Shown here: piece after piece, positions 25,401 to 33,998 of the stretch | Position numbering within the stretch: the first letter of the stretch is position 1 | Layout of the letters: every line of letters begins with the position of its first letter | Position numbers and translations under genes: made by a program | Notes under the pieces: model-generated | What the model saw: only the letters and a program-made list of their open reading frames with translations | Databases searched by the model: none | Told to the model about the DNA's origin: nothing | Origin: Ostrinia nubilalis | Taxonomy: Eukaryota; Arthropoda; Insecta; Lepidoptera; Crambidae | Length of the DNA stretch: 64,000 bases | Assembly (NCBI RefSeq): GCF_963855985.1 | Contig: NC_087117.1 | Coordinates: 1,811,001 to 1,875,000, forward strand | Direction of reading: 5' to 3'

Positions 25401-27271
25401 AATGACATCCTCGTGATGATGATAATTTCTATGGAGAGGTTTTTTTTTATCTTCGGTCCCTTGGGATAAGTTATTCCATTTGGGCAGTAAAATTAATCCT
25501 TTTTATTTCATTAGATATAAAAATAACACAAGTGTTTAGGAAAACTTCTTCTTTGGTATGGTATCACGGAGTTATAATGGCGGCAACTCTGTATAACTGA
25601 CTTGTAACTTTCAAACAGTATGATAAGGGCACCACATTGGTTTTCTTTCTGAAAAAAGGCTTTCACTTTTAGTACTAACCCTTTAGCACTACATATTTAA
25701 TTGAAATAAAAATACAATATACGCACAGAAAACTGAAATTGAGTTAACTGACGTGACATTTATAATTTGTTGACATTATGGCAGTTTGACATGACTAAGG
25801 ATTGAAAAAGTTTTAATTGAAAAAGTAAATGACAATTTGATAACGATTCATAAGAATATAATCGATTAAAAATATTTATAAAATGTTCTGATACTTGCCT
25901 GTAGCGATTATCCAATCCTGGTTTCTACTGAAAAACTACCTCGTGGCAAGATTTTAATAAAATAATACAATCTTTATCTTCTCTTTCACAATCTATAAAA
26001 GTTCATTGGTCTATTATACATGTGTATGAATTGGCATAGATTACGAGAGACTGGAAACTATACTAGGTTGATTTAGTTTACTGACGTAACAACAGATGTT
26101 TCTCTCACTTCAACTGGCATTAGATTCAACATCGTATTCTGATACTTTTACAGTTATGATACGAGTACCATGATGTTTTCATTGTCAATGTCAGTTTATG
26201 GTCCCAATTCTTTTTATTTTATTTACGACCTTCGACCAGTTGGACACTTTAGATAGCTTCTTGTAGTAGTGTAGTAGTAATCTTTTTAGCTTTTTACGCA
26301 AATCTAGTCTTCAGAGCAATTTAGTCGATTTATTTTATTTTCAAAATCGATATTTAATTGTCTATGATGGCCGCAGGAACATCACTATACATGGACTCCC
26401 AGCAATAAAGTACGTTATTGCCTCGTACAGATTTATCGGCAAAAATTATGGAACTTGATAGGTTTTAGACCATGCCACGCACCAAAACGTCCGGAAGTTG
26501 TAATAGTATTATAGAGTAAACGTTAAAAGACTTATTTATTTAATTTTTTAATGCTCAAGTGTCCATTAACATGAAAGGGTGCTTAATGTATTAAAAAAAT
26601 AAGAAAATTATTATGATGGGTTAATGTTTTTTGGCGGTTTTTGAGGCCATTTCTGACAATGTCCTTTATCAACCATATTTTTATCAAAAATCTTTAAAGA
26701 ACGACAAAAATACTTGCCTTTTGGTGAAAAAAATAAATAATGCTCCACAGACATGTCTTCTCACACGTGGCGCGGACACGAACTGAGGTGCGGCGGGGTA
26801 TTGTCGAAAGTATCCTTACGCGATATAGTGCACGATATGGCAACGCAGCATTTAAGAAATATTGCAATGTTTTATTGTGTACCATTGTTTCATTGTTGAA
26901 CATCTGACCCTACCTACTTTTATAGATGGAAAAAGCTTTAAAAACTTAATTATTCAGTAAGTACCTACATTATAGTGCTCTTCAAAGTAGTTAGGGTAGG
27001 CGCATACCGTTGATTTTTCGCCGGCCGATAGTTTACTTAGTCGGGCAGTTGATCAGTATGGGCATGTATGGGAGTGCGCACACTACGCCGATTCGATTTG
27101 GCCGATTCTTCATACAAATTAAAAAATCGGGCACAACTATCGACCAACTAAATCAACGGTGTGCGCCTACTCTTAGTCGTCACATACCATTGACTTATAT
27201 TTGGGCAGGTCATCTGATGTGAAGCGGACGGAATGGTTCCTGGACGCCTTCCCTGGCTGCATCACCTTCAT
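13429..27271 (-). CDS. Uncharacterised coiled-coil protein, 7 coding exons, 278 aa
   Basis: I do not recognise this protein. Coding exons in order: 27271-27188, 21586-21463, 20786-20632, 19338-19207, 18574-18458, 14353-14255, 13554-13429. All have GT-AG borders, and phases add up to 279 codons ending in TAG, which is hard to obtain by chance. The N-terminus is MKVMQPGKASRNHSVRFTSD, polar and without a signal peptide; residues about 29-69 are Gln/Ser/Pro-rich. Residues about 70-165 form a charged heptad-like coiled coil (QQRAELESNRITLSGLLDEL, RLEKEKYTLMSDIEHMKRHL). Residues 166-204 are a Pro/Val-rich break. Residues about 205-255 form a second coiled coil (LMRDIAELRQRVAQVEARL). A cytoskeletal, centrosomal or scaffold role is only a guess. 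Introns are large and full of transposons, including the 5 kb element in intron 1. The ATG at 27271 has a good context (ACCATGA). Confidence 0.83.
13694..13838. mobile_element. MITE copy (AAGTCTGGTC ends)
   Basis: Same family as 2572-2736. Left AAAGTCTGGTCTGGCTCG; right CTCGGCGACCGGACTTTA. The inner GGTCATTGGACGAAATTCTA is shared with the other two copies. Confidence 0.65.
14407..14596. mobile_element. MITE with GGCTGGTTTTAGTGTCACGC ends and TTA duplication
   Basis: Inverted ends of 24 bp (GGCTGGTTTTAGTGTCACGC and four more) are flanked by TTA (14404-14406, 14597-14599). The interior contains CTCGCTCCGCAC / GTGCGGAGCTATCC pairs. The 3-bp TTA duplication suggests the PIF/Harbinger type. It starts 50 bases upstream of the acceptor side of coiled-coil exon 6 (14353). 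Confidence 0.88.
14690..18020. mobile_element. Candidate 3.3 kb DNA element with degraded LINE inside
   Basis: Left GTGTGAGTTTACATCAAAC (about 14694) and, inverted on the right, GTGTGTGTTTACATCAAAC (18013 back to about 17990), each followed inwards by GCGCGT or GCGTGT and TAAAAAAATG. It contains repeats of AATTTCGGTGGC at about 15487, 17661 and 17714, and inverted at about 17865. The exact edges and target duplication were not resolved. Confidence 0.5.
15480..16260 (-). pseudogene. Degraded RTE-type reverse transcriptase
   Basis: On the minus strand TTRYVPGDNEITTELMKSDG (about 16190-16250) matches the APGEDGITTELLK motif region of RTE-like reverse transcriptases. Further down, YITQLRLTDDIVVMAETL (about 15560-15620) is a decayed catalytic FADD box with F-A replaced by L-T. 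Stops and frameshifts throughout. More of the element probably extends to about 17560. Confidence 0.65.
19426..19633. mobile_element. MITE with GGCCCGGTTTTCACC ends
   Basis: Left GGCCCGGTTTTCACC and, inverted, right GGCTCGGTTTCCATC. TAA is on the left and TTA on the right. An inner inverted pair is AGCGGAGAAGTG / CATCTCTCCGCTCTGC. It lies 90 bases upstream of coiled-coil exon 4. Confidence 0.6.
19728..19850 (-). mobile_element. RTE-like LINE 3' fragment, GAACG subtype
   Basis: On the minus strand: GGTTGCGGGAAGTACCTGGA, GCCTTTGTCAAGCAGTGGAC, GTCATTTGGCTGAAACGAG. Confidence 0.7.
20027..20402. mobile_element. TTA-flanked MITE split by a hAT-like element
   Basis: Outer ends TGGTACGTCCAC and, inverted, TGGTGCGTCCACACTGGG with TTA on both sides (20024-20026 and 20403-20405). 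Inside, 20041-20310 (270 bp, C-rich) has inverted ends AGTGGCGGCGTA / AGTAGCGGCGTA and flanks GTCCACGC / GTCCACAC, a 7-of-8 match as expected for an old hAT 8-bp duplication. Confidence 0.78.
20403..20524. mobile_element. Half copy of the foldback MITE
   Basis: The right half only: GGTGCGGATAAGTGTGCGTT, then CCCCTTTCCGAGTTGATAAG. It abuts the TTA-flanked MITE. Confidence 0.6.
21036..21195 (+). mobile_element. One arm of the CTCTCGTTCCCACC element family
   Basis: CCTCTCGTTCCCACCGCTGC, CTGTGTAGCCAGGATCTACA, then ATTAATCAGAAGAACAT. It matches the arms of the element at 50340-51265 and the copies at 39302-39475 and 48493-48555. Confidence 0.65.
21238..21425. mobile_element. Foldback MITE copy (intron 1 side of coiled-coil exon 2)
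   Basis: ATCAACCCGGAAAGGGATCG to GATCCCTTTCCGAGTTGATA. It ends about 37 bases downstream of the donor of coiled-coil exon 2 (21462). Confidence 0.7.
22560..22690 (+). mobile_element. LINE 3' tail with AATAAA repeats
   Basis: GGTTGACTGGCAGATAATGC, CTGGCATTAAGTCCGCC, TGTACA, then AAATAAATAAAATAAATAAA. This is a well-known lepidopteran LINE 3' end; only the tail is present. Confidence 0.65.
23320..23690. repeat. Imperfect tandem repeat, about 165-170 bp period
   Basis: The block CCACTTTTATAAAATACTACATATTGC...ACGAATCAT...TCTGACA...CTCCTAT occurs in two clear copies (about 23405-23525 and 23580-23680) and a partial earlier one starting at CCGAGTCGC. It lies inside the 5 kb element. Confidence 0.6.
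23760..24895. mobile_element. Nested inverted-repeat element (GGGCCACA ends)
   Basis: Left TGGGCCACATACATCGTGAT and, inverted, right TGGGCCACACACATTGCGAT. The match continues through AACATT-GGCGAC-like sequence and AGTCTTGCGA-TATGCAAAA, so the arms are about 90 bp. ACAGT occurs on both outer sides (a possible 5-bp duplication). No gene is seen inside. Confidence 0.6.
26994..27172. mobile_element. TTA-flanked MITE beside the first coding exon donor
   Basis: Ends GGGTAGGCGCATACCGTTGA and, inverted, GAGTAGGCGCACACCGTTGA, with TTA on both sides (26991-26993, 27173-27175). It lies about 13 bases downstream of the donor of coiled-coil exon 1 (27187). PIF/Harbinger-like by its target site. Confidence 0.85.
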
Positions 27272-27322
27272 GGTAACGCGTGGTAATCTGAAAAAAAAAC
27301 ATTTAAATTAACTAATTACCTA

Positions 27323-27487
27323 AGGCCCGATTCGACCAATATCCGAGAATAACTCCTGGTATAACTGGCACATTGACAGTTTCAGTATGGGAAATAGTAT
27401 GTCAAAACCTCAGATCCTAGAATATGAGGTCAAAACTGACGATTTATTCTGAGATTAATATTTATTTACTCTTGTTTGGTCGAATTA
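27323..27487. mobile_element. Possible MITE in the leader intron of the coiled-coil gene
   Basis: ATTCGACCAA on the left and TTGGTCGAAT on the right, with paired TGAGGT / CTCAGAT words between. Short arms, so weak. Confidence 0.35.
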
Positions 27488-27507
27488 AAGAAATAAATTT
27501 TAACTTA

Positions 27508-27600
27508 CCTTTAATAAAATCCCTCGGTTTCGTCCGCCGCGTTGTGTAGTCGGTTGCTCTGCGCCAGTTTGCACAATTTATGTATGAACCGATTTCAGTT
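27508..27600 (-). promoter_or_regulatory. Likely 5' UTR exon of the coiled-coil gene
   Basis: On the minus strand a CG-rich stretch ends in AAAG|GTAAGTT (donor 27507-27506), a strong splice donor, 220 bases before the acceptor of the first coding exon (CAG at 27284-27286). No reading frame continues cleanly into the ATG exon, so it is best read as leader. Its start is unknown; a transposon edge lies at 27623. Confidence 0.5.
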
Positions 27601-27622
27601 GGTAAACAACAGCGGGATTATA

Positions 27623-28251
27623 CAGGGTGTTGGGGAAAGTTAAGTGGCAGAATTAACGTTTTATAAAATAGGTAATAATACCATCGATTTTCTTTTTCAG
27701 AAATAAAACACCTTATTCTTTTTTATTCACCTAACTATTTATTTCTTTCTTTATTTCTATTCATATTCTTAACATCAATGACATTTCCGCCTCTGTTGTC
27801 TAGTGGTAAGACCATCTGCTTTAGATGCAGAGGTATCGGGTTCAATCCCAATGGGGGCAGATTTTTCTGTTCGGTTTGGTTGGTGGTAGGGCTTGTTCTA
27901 AGTCCGTCTGGCTAGCTACTACCATCTTACCTAAGTCTGTCGCCATAACAACAATGTTCTATTGTTGTGTTCTGGCAGTAAGACGTAAGACAGTTCCTCT
28001 ATAGTTGAGGATTCTGAGTGAAGCTCGCTTCCACCTTCGGCCTGATCGTCACTTTCCATCAGGTGAGATCAGGTTCAGGCTAGTAGCTTCCACGTTGTGA
28101 ATAAAAAAAGTTAACCTTTGGGCTATACAGAAAAATCGTTTATTAGTTGTTGTAAGTAGGTAGGTACTATTTAGTACTTTTACTTCTGTATCATTTATCA
28201 TCAAAGTTAGCCTAAATATTTTTAAAGTTTATCAAAACACGGAACACCCTG
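27623..28251. mobile_element. TA-flanked element (CAGGGTGTT ends) carrying a SINE
   Basis: Left CAGGGTGTTGGGG and, inverted, right CAGGGTGTTCCG, with TA at both sides (27621-27622, 28252-28253). The same terminal word begins the palindromic MITE at 62583. A tRNA-derived SINE sits inside. It is directly upstream of the predicted leader exon of the coiled-coil gene. Confidence 0.65.
27789..28115 (+). mobile_element. tRNA-derived SINE
   Basis: The head 27789-27861 folds as a tRNA: acceptor GCCTCTG pairs with TGGGGGC (with wobble), D-arm GTCT/AGAC, anticodon stem TCTGC/GCAGA around loop TTTAGAT, and a perfect B box GGTTCAATCCC. A core with TATTGTTGTGTTCTGGCAGT and CTCGCTTCCACCTTCGGCCT follows; the tail is AATAAAAAAAG. 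Lepidopteran SINE cores are of this kind. Two headless relatives face each other at 56252-56648. The head is not an independent tRNA gene, because it is followed directly by the SINE core. Confidence 0.8.
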
Positions 28252-28520
28252 TATACGGCATCCCAGCCAGTCGTACTTGGTACGGGCGCGCGTGAGGGTA
28301 TCGTAAAAAATAAAATCATAGCCGACCATTTTGCCAATGATCTGCCATTTTGGACGGCATTATGCAGTAAGAATTTTTATAGTAGCTATTTTTTAAAGTT
28401 AATGACAGTAATTTTGGGACTTAGATCCATCCCTTAATGCTTCCTTAAATCCCTATTATGAGTAGTATTACATTCCTCTAGATTTGGCATCATCAAGACA
28501 TCCAATCATCATCATCATTT

Positions 28521-30881
28521 CGGCCATTCTCAGTTGAGCTAGTTTTTGCGTGTCCGGGCTGTTAAATCGTTAAAAATGACAAATTACTTAACAACCCTAT
28601 CCAGTTGTGCATAAAATTATAGGCCTCTATTTTAAGTATTTGTGACTAAATTAATTTCATGAACCTCTGTTCTCTAATTACCGTTACGCGTCCGCACACC
28701 GACTTAATGTTAAAAGTTGGCTGTAATTTTTATGTCGTATAGATTTGGTTTACTCCATTCAACATTTTAAAGAGTATAAAAGTTTGTCTTATGCATAGCA
28801 AAATATCTATTCAATAGAACCATTCTGTAAATAATTAGAATTAAAAAACTGCTTGTCCGAGCGAAAGTCCTAATTCCCGTGACGTTTTCTGTTTTTGGGC
28901 ACACAAGCCTAAATAATAATATTTGACACATCATTTACGCGCGCGGCGCGAGCCATTAGTTAGTTCTATGACCTGTTAGCAAGTAGACGTCTATTGCGTT
29001 AGCGTACCGTCGATGAAATGCGTAAGAGTATAATTACCATATCTTTGGTTTTCAATTTTTCTATTTACCATGTCCTTATTTTTACACTAGATTTTTGAAG
29101 GTAGATCCACGTTGTTAATTTAAATAGAATCAGTACTCTGGCCTCCATACGTTGTAGTAAGACAGTATTTTCATACCCTGCAGATTTTGGAAATTTTGAA
29201 GAAAAACTATCGTTTTATAATTTCCATGTACTAATTACCATATATTTATAATCACCGTTGTATGAAATTATTACCTACAAATTGCACTCACGATTGAATA
29301 AGTATGATGATAAAATATGAAAATATATACCTAGACAGACACAACTTTACGGACTTTTCTTCTAATCTGACATCAAAATTTTGAAAAGCTTTCGTTAGAG
29401 TAACCTCGAAATAGATTCGATTTCATGACGAATGTTCAGCTTCAGTTGCTGCATGGTTGTTGGATTTTAGAGTATATTTTAACCCCACAAAAAGAAGTTG
29501 AAATGGCCAGGAGATGTCACCCCTGCGTGAAACATGTTGCGTACCAGATATTTATTCTTACTATTAATATCATTGATATTAACATGTGAAATCATTAATT
29601 AATTCTATTATAATACTATTAAAATCTATCCATAATATCTTTGCCCTAAGAAGATGAGATGTCCAACAGTAACACCTACCTGGCGTGATCACATTAAGAA
29701 GAAAAGGGAAATGAACAGACATTGGATGGGCCTTTTCAAGACGAGAGTGTATAGGCACTTTATACCATCCTAGACTGCATCCTACCTGCTTTTTTATGCA
29801 TAGAAAAAACTTCGTGATATGCAATGGATACTGGGCAGAGGAAGCTTGGAGAACAAACTATATACAAATGCATCCTAAGACCCATGTAGACATATGGCAT
29901 CGACTTAGCCTCGCAAATGTAGAAATACTTTAACATTTTCAAAATAAAGTATTAAAAATCTTGAGCTGTGCACCTTGGTATACAAAGTCCACTGAAGTGA
30001 TACCAAACGTCAAAGAGGTTGTAGAAAATTCCTGTAAAGCTTACAAACAAAGACTAGAGTGTCATGAAATCTACTTGCTGCATCCCTTCTAAATTCTGAG
30101 AACTCTACATTCAGGCTCAGGAGCAAGCGAATAACATCAATCTGAAAACTTATTGTAAAAGAATCGAGATGACTAATCATGGGATATGCAAAGCTGGAAC
30201 TGTCATTATTACAAATTCAATTTAATCTGATAATGGGTGATTGCTGATCGCAGATAGATTAAAAAGAGGAAAAAACACTAATATAATTAATAAATTTTTC
30301 GATATATGCATATCCGAAAAGTCAAATTTGTGAGACCTTCTGATCCATTATCTGTATCCATCGTTTGTACTATATTGAAAGCAAATAAACGATGATTCAG
30401 ATTCTGATTCAGCTAATTGCTCTCATTTGAAATGTAGTGTAGGTATGTAGTTCTTGCTGAAACTAAGTGTTCCTGAGCCTCGATTCTTGCAGTATACTAA
30501 GATATTTTCAATCTTGATACAAAAAATAATATAAATTAGTGTTTTTCTTTTTGCAGAGGGTTATTAAGAGTACCTACAGGGTTTTTTATGACGCTATATA
30601 TTTGTGTACAAATTTATCAATGCAAGATGTTGTTTTTTTGCTATTTTACATATATTTTCTAATTACCGTTAGATTAAGTATTAGCCTTATCTAATTACCG
30701 TGACCATAAAATTTTTGGGTCCCATTTACGCGAAAACCGCTTTGAATAATTTGACGCCTTTACGATTGTTAAATTCGTACTTTTCATGTGTTTTATATTT
30801 AAATGAGTTTAAGTCAATTAAGCCAAATTTCAAAAATGATATGGTAATTAGGCTGAGAACGCCTAATCGTGAGAATGACCG
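28521..30881. mobile_element. 2.36 kb DNA element inserted in an RTE tail
   Basis: Ends CGGCCATTCTCAG and, inverted, CGGTCATTCTCACG. ATTT flanks both sides (28517-28520, 30882-30885). Joining the flanks restores the minus-strand RTE tail (CATCATCATTTC then AGCCACAGGACG). Inside, the word CTAATTACCGT or close variants recurs at about 28676, 29230, 30658 and 30690. A Jockey-type fragment is inside. No transposase was found. Confidence 0.83.
29760..30090 (+). pseudogene. Jockey-type LINE reverse transcriptase C-terminus, decayed
   Basis: In broken frames: a piece like RPM-TYGIDLAS at about 29875-29912, then FQNKVLKILSCAPWYTKS and VKEVVENSCKAYKQRLECH (about 29938-30063), which match the C-terminal APWYV...R..Y..RL region of Jockey ORF2. 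Stops interrupt it. Confidence 0.65.
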
Positions 30882-30990
30882 ATTTCAGCCACAGGACGTC
30901 CACTGCTGAACATAGGCCTCCCCCAATGACTTCCACATCGCACGGTTGGTAGCATCATCCAATGCTTTTTTACATTTTTCCAAAATGACT
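30882..30990 (-). mobile_element. RTE-like LINE 3' fragment (other half at 28505-28520)
   Basis: ATTTCAGCCACAGGACGTCC and GAACATAGGCCTCCCCCAAT. Its terminal CATCATCATC lies 2.36 kb away at 28505-28516 because of the insertion. Confidence 0.78.
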
Positions 30991-31013
30991 GATGATCCTA
31001 AAAAAAAGCAAGT

Positions 31014-31720
31014 GACTAGCAAATCAACCCGGTTGAACTCGGAATAGGATCAACACCGTAGATAGCTTTTCGCGAGCTATCAACCGCCAGTGCCGTATTA
31101 TCCATAAGGCACTTTAGGCCAGTGCCTAGGGGCCCACTATGACCAGGGGCCCAGCACTCCCGATTAAAAAATGAAAAAACATATGTTAAAGACGATGTAT
31201 CAGAAAAGGTCAATTTTCAAGAAGTTTTTAACGATTTTGTATCCAAAAAAATTAGAAAGGTTAATATTTAAATATGCTTCATAATCAGTACAATATGTAC
31301 CTACATTTTTATTTTTTAATGTTTTTATAAAAATATGCAAGATTTTCCTATTCTTTGTTTCATTTTTAAATGACTCCGATACTTCGTCCTGTAGATTGTG
31401 GCGAAAGTCTTTTCACTTGAAGGAAGGCTTATACCTTTGCGATAATGATGGTGGTACCTTCATTCAATTTCTTAATGTAGACGGTAAACATTTCCAAATT
31501 GCGTTGTTGTGGTATGAAAAAGGGGGGGCCCAAAACGAGCCGTGCCTAGGGGCCCCGAGATGGTTAATCCGGCCCTGTCAACCGCGAGGCGAGGTGTTTA
31601 CGTTACGGTGCGGATAAGTGCGTTGCAGTATGGGGTTTCATAAAAAGAATACTGACCTCGAGTTGTCAATACGGTTACGATCCCTTTCCGGGTTGATAAG
31701 TGTGCGACGTCCTTAACGCA
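31014..31720. mobile_element. Foldback MITE split by a hAT-like element
   Basis: Outer halves 31014-31087 and 31586-31720 together make one foldback MITE (AACTCGGAATAGGATCAACA ... GATCCCTTTCCGGGTTGATA). Confidence 0.8.
31088..31577. mobile_element. hAT-like nonautonomous element, 8-bp duplication TCAACCGC
   Basis: Ends CAGTGCCGTATTATCC and, inverted, CAGGGCCGGATTAACC. The exact 8-bp repeat TCAACCGC is on both sides (31080-31087, 31578-31585). 490 bp, with GGGGCCC words near both ends. An 8-bp duplication and CAG ends are the hAT signature. No transposase. Confidence 0.9.
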
Positions 31721-32009
31721 TCACGTATTTGATGTCACGCTCCTCAGCAAATTACATCTTTTAGTCGGCCGAGATTTAGTCCCTATTCTAATTTATCAAA
31801 GATTGAAGAATCTACCGATACCAATGTGAGCACTTTCATACATGTCCGTCCATACTGATTAATAAGCCCGACCCACTATCAGCCGACAAAAAATAATAAA
31901 TTATGATTATTCCCTACTGCATAACCCGGTCCAAGTTTGACATCATTTGGCATGGCGGAGTTATGATTAGAGGGCACGCTATGGCGGCACGCACGCTCCC
32001 TCGTTACGT

Positions 32010-32275
32010 TAAGGGAAGGTTATTTGCCTAAATAATGCACAAAAACCCTAAATATCTACCTTATAAAAGCGAAAGGTCACTGGCTGACTCACTCATCACG
32101 AAATCTCAGAAACTACAAGTGCTAGGTGTCTCAAATTTTGCATGGGGGTTCCTTTTAGAACGTAAGGTGCTCCTCACTAAGACGGGATTTTGCAAAATAA
32201 AATTCAACCCTTTAGGAGGTAAAACGGGGACCAAGCGTACGTAGTCGCGGGCGGCCGCTAGTGCACTACAAACGT
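32010..32275. repeat. Lepidopteran retroposon-like repeat ending GGCGGCCGCTAGT
   Basis: TATAAAAGCGAAAGGTCACT, CATCACGAAATCTCAGAAAC, TCTCAAATTTTGCATGGGGG, then AGTCGCGGGCGGCCGCTAGT. This is an interspersed repeat type I know from moth and butterfly genomes. An RTE fragment follows at 32293-32375. Confidence 0.55.
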
Positions 32276-32292
32276 GTTAGCAAGCTGAAGAT

Positions 32293-32375
32293 GAGCTGAC
32301 GGCCGATGGGGCAGCAAGGTTCTGGAGTGGAGGCCGCGTATCTACTGGCTATCGCAGCGTAGGATGTCAGTCTGT
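32293..32375 (+). mobile_element. Internal RTE-like fragment
   Basis: GCTGACGGCCGATGGGGCAG, GTTCTGGAGTGGAGGCCGCG: the DGRWGSKVLEWRP coding segment seen intact at 46810-46850. Confidence 0.65.
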
Positions 32376-32379
32376 CACA

Positions 32380-33998
32380 AGGGGGACAGATGATTAAGTA
32401 ATTAGTGTTTCTGTGGCTCTAATTTTGTGGTTGACGATTTGCTAGTTGTTGTTGAAGATAGAGGAATTCTCCCTGTCCTCTCTGCCTACCAACCAAAGTT
32501 ACAAAAGTTGTGACATATTAACTATAATTCCGAAATCGCTTCGTTAGTTTTTGTGGAATTACTTCTGTAGTAAGTAACTGCGCATTAACATAGTGCTTAA
32601 AAGTCGATCATTTGTTTTGGTTTGTCTAATATTGCAAGGTTCAGATTCATTATTCATTTTACGAGTGGGTAATTTAGGAAGACCTTAAAAGGTGTTGATT
32701 TCCAACAGCCATGCAATCGTTGTTGTTGCTAAATATATTTTTTTCTGCGAAAACTAGATGGCGCTGTGTCCATTGTTGGTTTACACTAGCAGCCTTTCCC
32801 AAAGTGGGCGATAACCCCCTCTTGTGGGTCCTGACTGAGCTCTCGACTCTTGACTACAAAATATGAGGGTGCTAAAAATATCTATTCTCAAATTAGGCAG
32901 TAGTCAAAATAAGTTTGGGAACCCCTGGTTTACACAGGGTGTGGTCAGTGTAACAACCCAAAAAGCTGTCAAATTGGATTTGGCGGGAAAAAGTTATTTT
33001 TTTTAATTTGATTAATCATGGCGCGGAAATGGGGCGTTTTAGATAACGTAACTTTTACTAAACAAATAAAACAGCTAAATCAAAGCTATTACTTTATTCA
33101 TGTAAACAAACTTTATACTTTGCAACAATTAGACATACTTTCTCCAGCCTACCGTTTATCGACTGAAAAACTGAAAACACGTTAATAATATAAATTCATT
33201 CAAAAATTACGATTTGCGTATCAACTATACAAAAATATTATTCATAATTATTATTTATATTTACGTAATTCTACATAGTTTGTGATGTTGCCAATTTTTG
33301 GCCTAATTTTACAATGTTTTAGGAAAAAAACCGGTTTTGTAAAATATATTAAATACGATATATTTTATAGCACCTACCTATGGTTTTAAGGCACATGTGA
33401 TTTTTAATAGTGATATAGGATTAAGTATAGGATCATCTTTCATTACCTATCTTATTTCTATTGGCAGTTATATGTAATAGAAATGCGTAGGATATTTTTA
33501 GGCTTTGTATAAGTGACTACGAAACAAGCAATTAACATAATGCACGGTTGGCAGAGCCGCCAAACAAAATGTAAAAAAAAAACTATGAACTAGTGATGGA
33601 TGTACACAGGTTATCAATATTGAAATCGATTAAATTTGTGCATATTCGTTTGCGAAATAATATTAAAGAAGACAGTTAATTTAACTGAATAGAAAAGTAA
33701 AATAACAAAACTTATTGAAAACTTTTGATTTTATTATTCGATTACAAATTCAAATTAAAAAATAAAAATAGGAAATCAAAATAGCACGGATACAAATTAG
33801 TGTAAAGTTGACTTATTTTTTACAAAATAAAATAGGCATGTAAGTAGTGAATTTTCAATTAATTGAAAAACTAAATAAATAAGTACAAAATGGTAAAATG
33901 TATAATTTAATCCAAATCAAATATAGGGCAATATCTTGATATCAAGATAAGTGTTTCAAATTTATTTAATACTACTTTAAATTTTAAATCGGTTATAA
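32380..33998. other. Intergenic stretch, no gene seen
   Basis: AT-rich. A hAT-like pair may span about 32794-32930 (CCTTTCCCAAAGTGGGCGAT ... AGTTTGGGAACCCCTGG). Otherwise nothing I can support. Confidence 0.5.

Larger units (their letters stand above)
21853..26914. mobile_element. 5.06 kb DNA element with CAACAATGAAACA repeats
   Basis: Terminal inverted repeats: both ends begin GGTAGGGTCA, then TTCAACAATGAAACA, flanked by TA (21851-21852 and 26915-26916). The word CAACAATGAAACA or its inverse recurs at about 21875, 22067, 22092, 22122, 22317, 22344, 22920, 22962 and 26883. The left part is a two-copy tandem of about 256 bp (about 21870-22380). No transposase reading frame is seen, so it is nonautonomous or decayed. 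A LINE tail (22560-22690) and a second inverted-repeat element (about 23760-24895) are nested inside. It fills much of intron 1 of the coiled-coil gene. Confidence 0.82.

Noticed and set aside
27188..27283. This exon as the last CNNM exon (frame ITTRYHEGDAAREG, stop)
   Set aside because: The exon at 35727-35786 is nearer and in phase, with a sensible acidic tail, and the alternate frame here continues cleanly into the coiled-coil gene.
27789..27861. Independent tRNA gene
   Set aside because: The tRNA-like fold runs straight into a SINE core with A-rich tail, and the anticodon arm would imply a Leu tRNA without the long variable arm that class requires.
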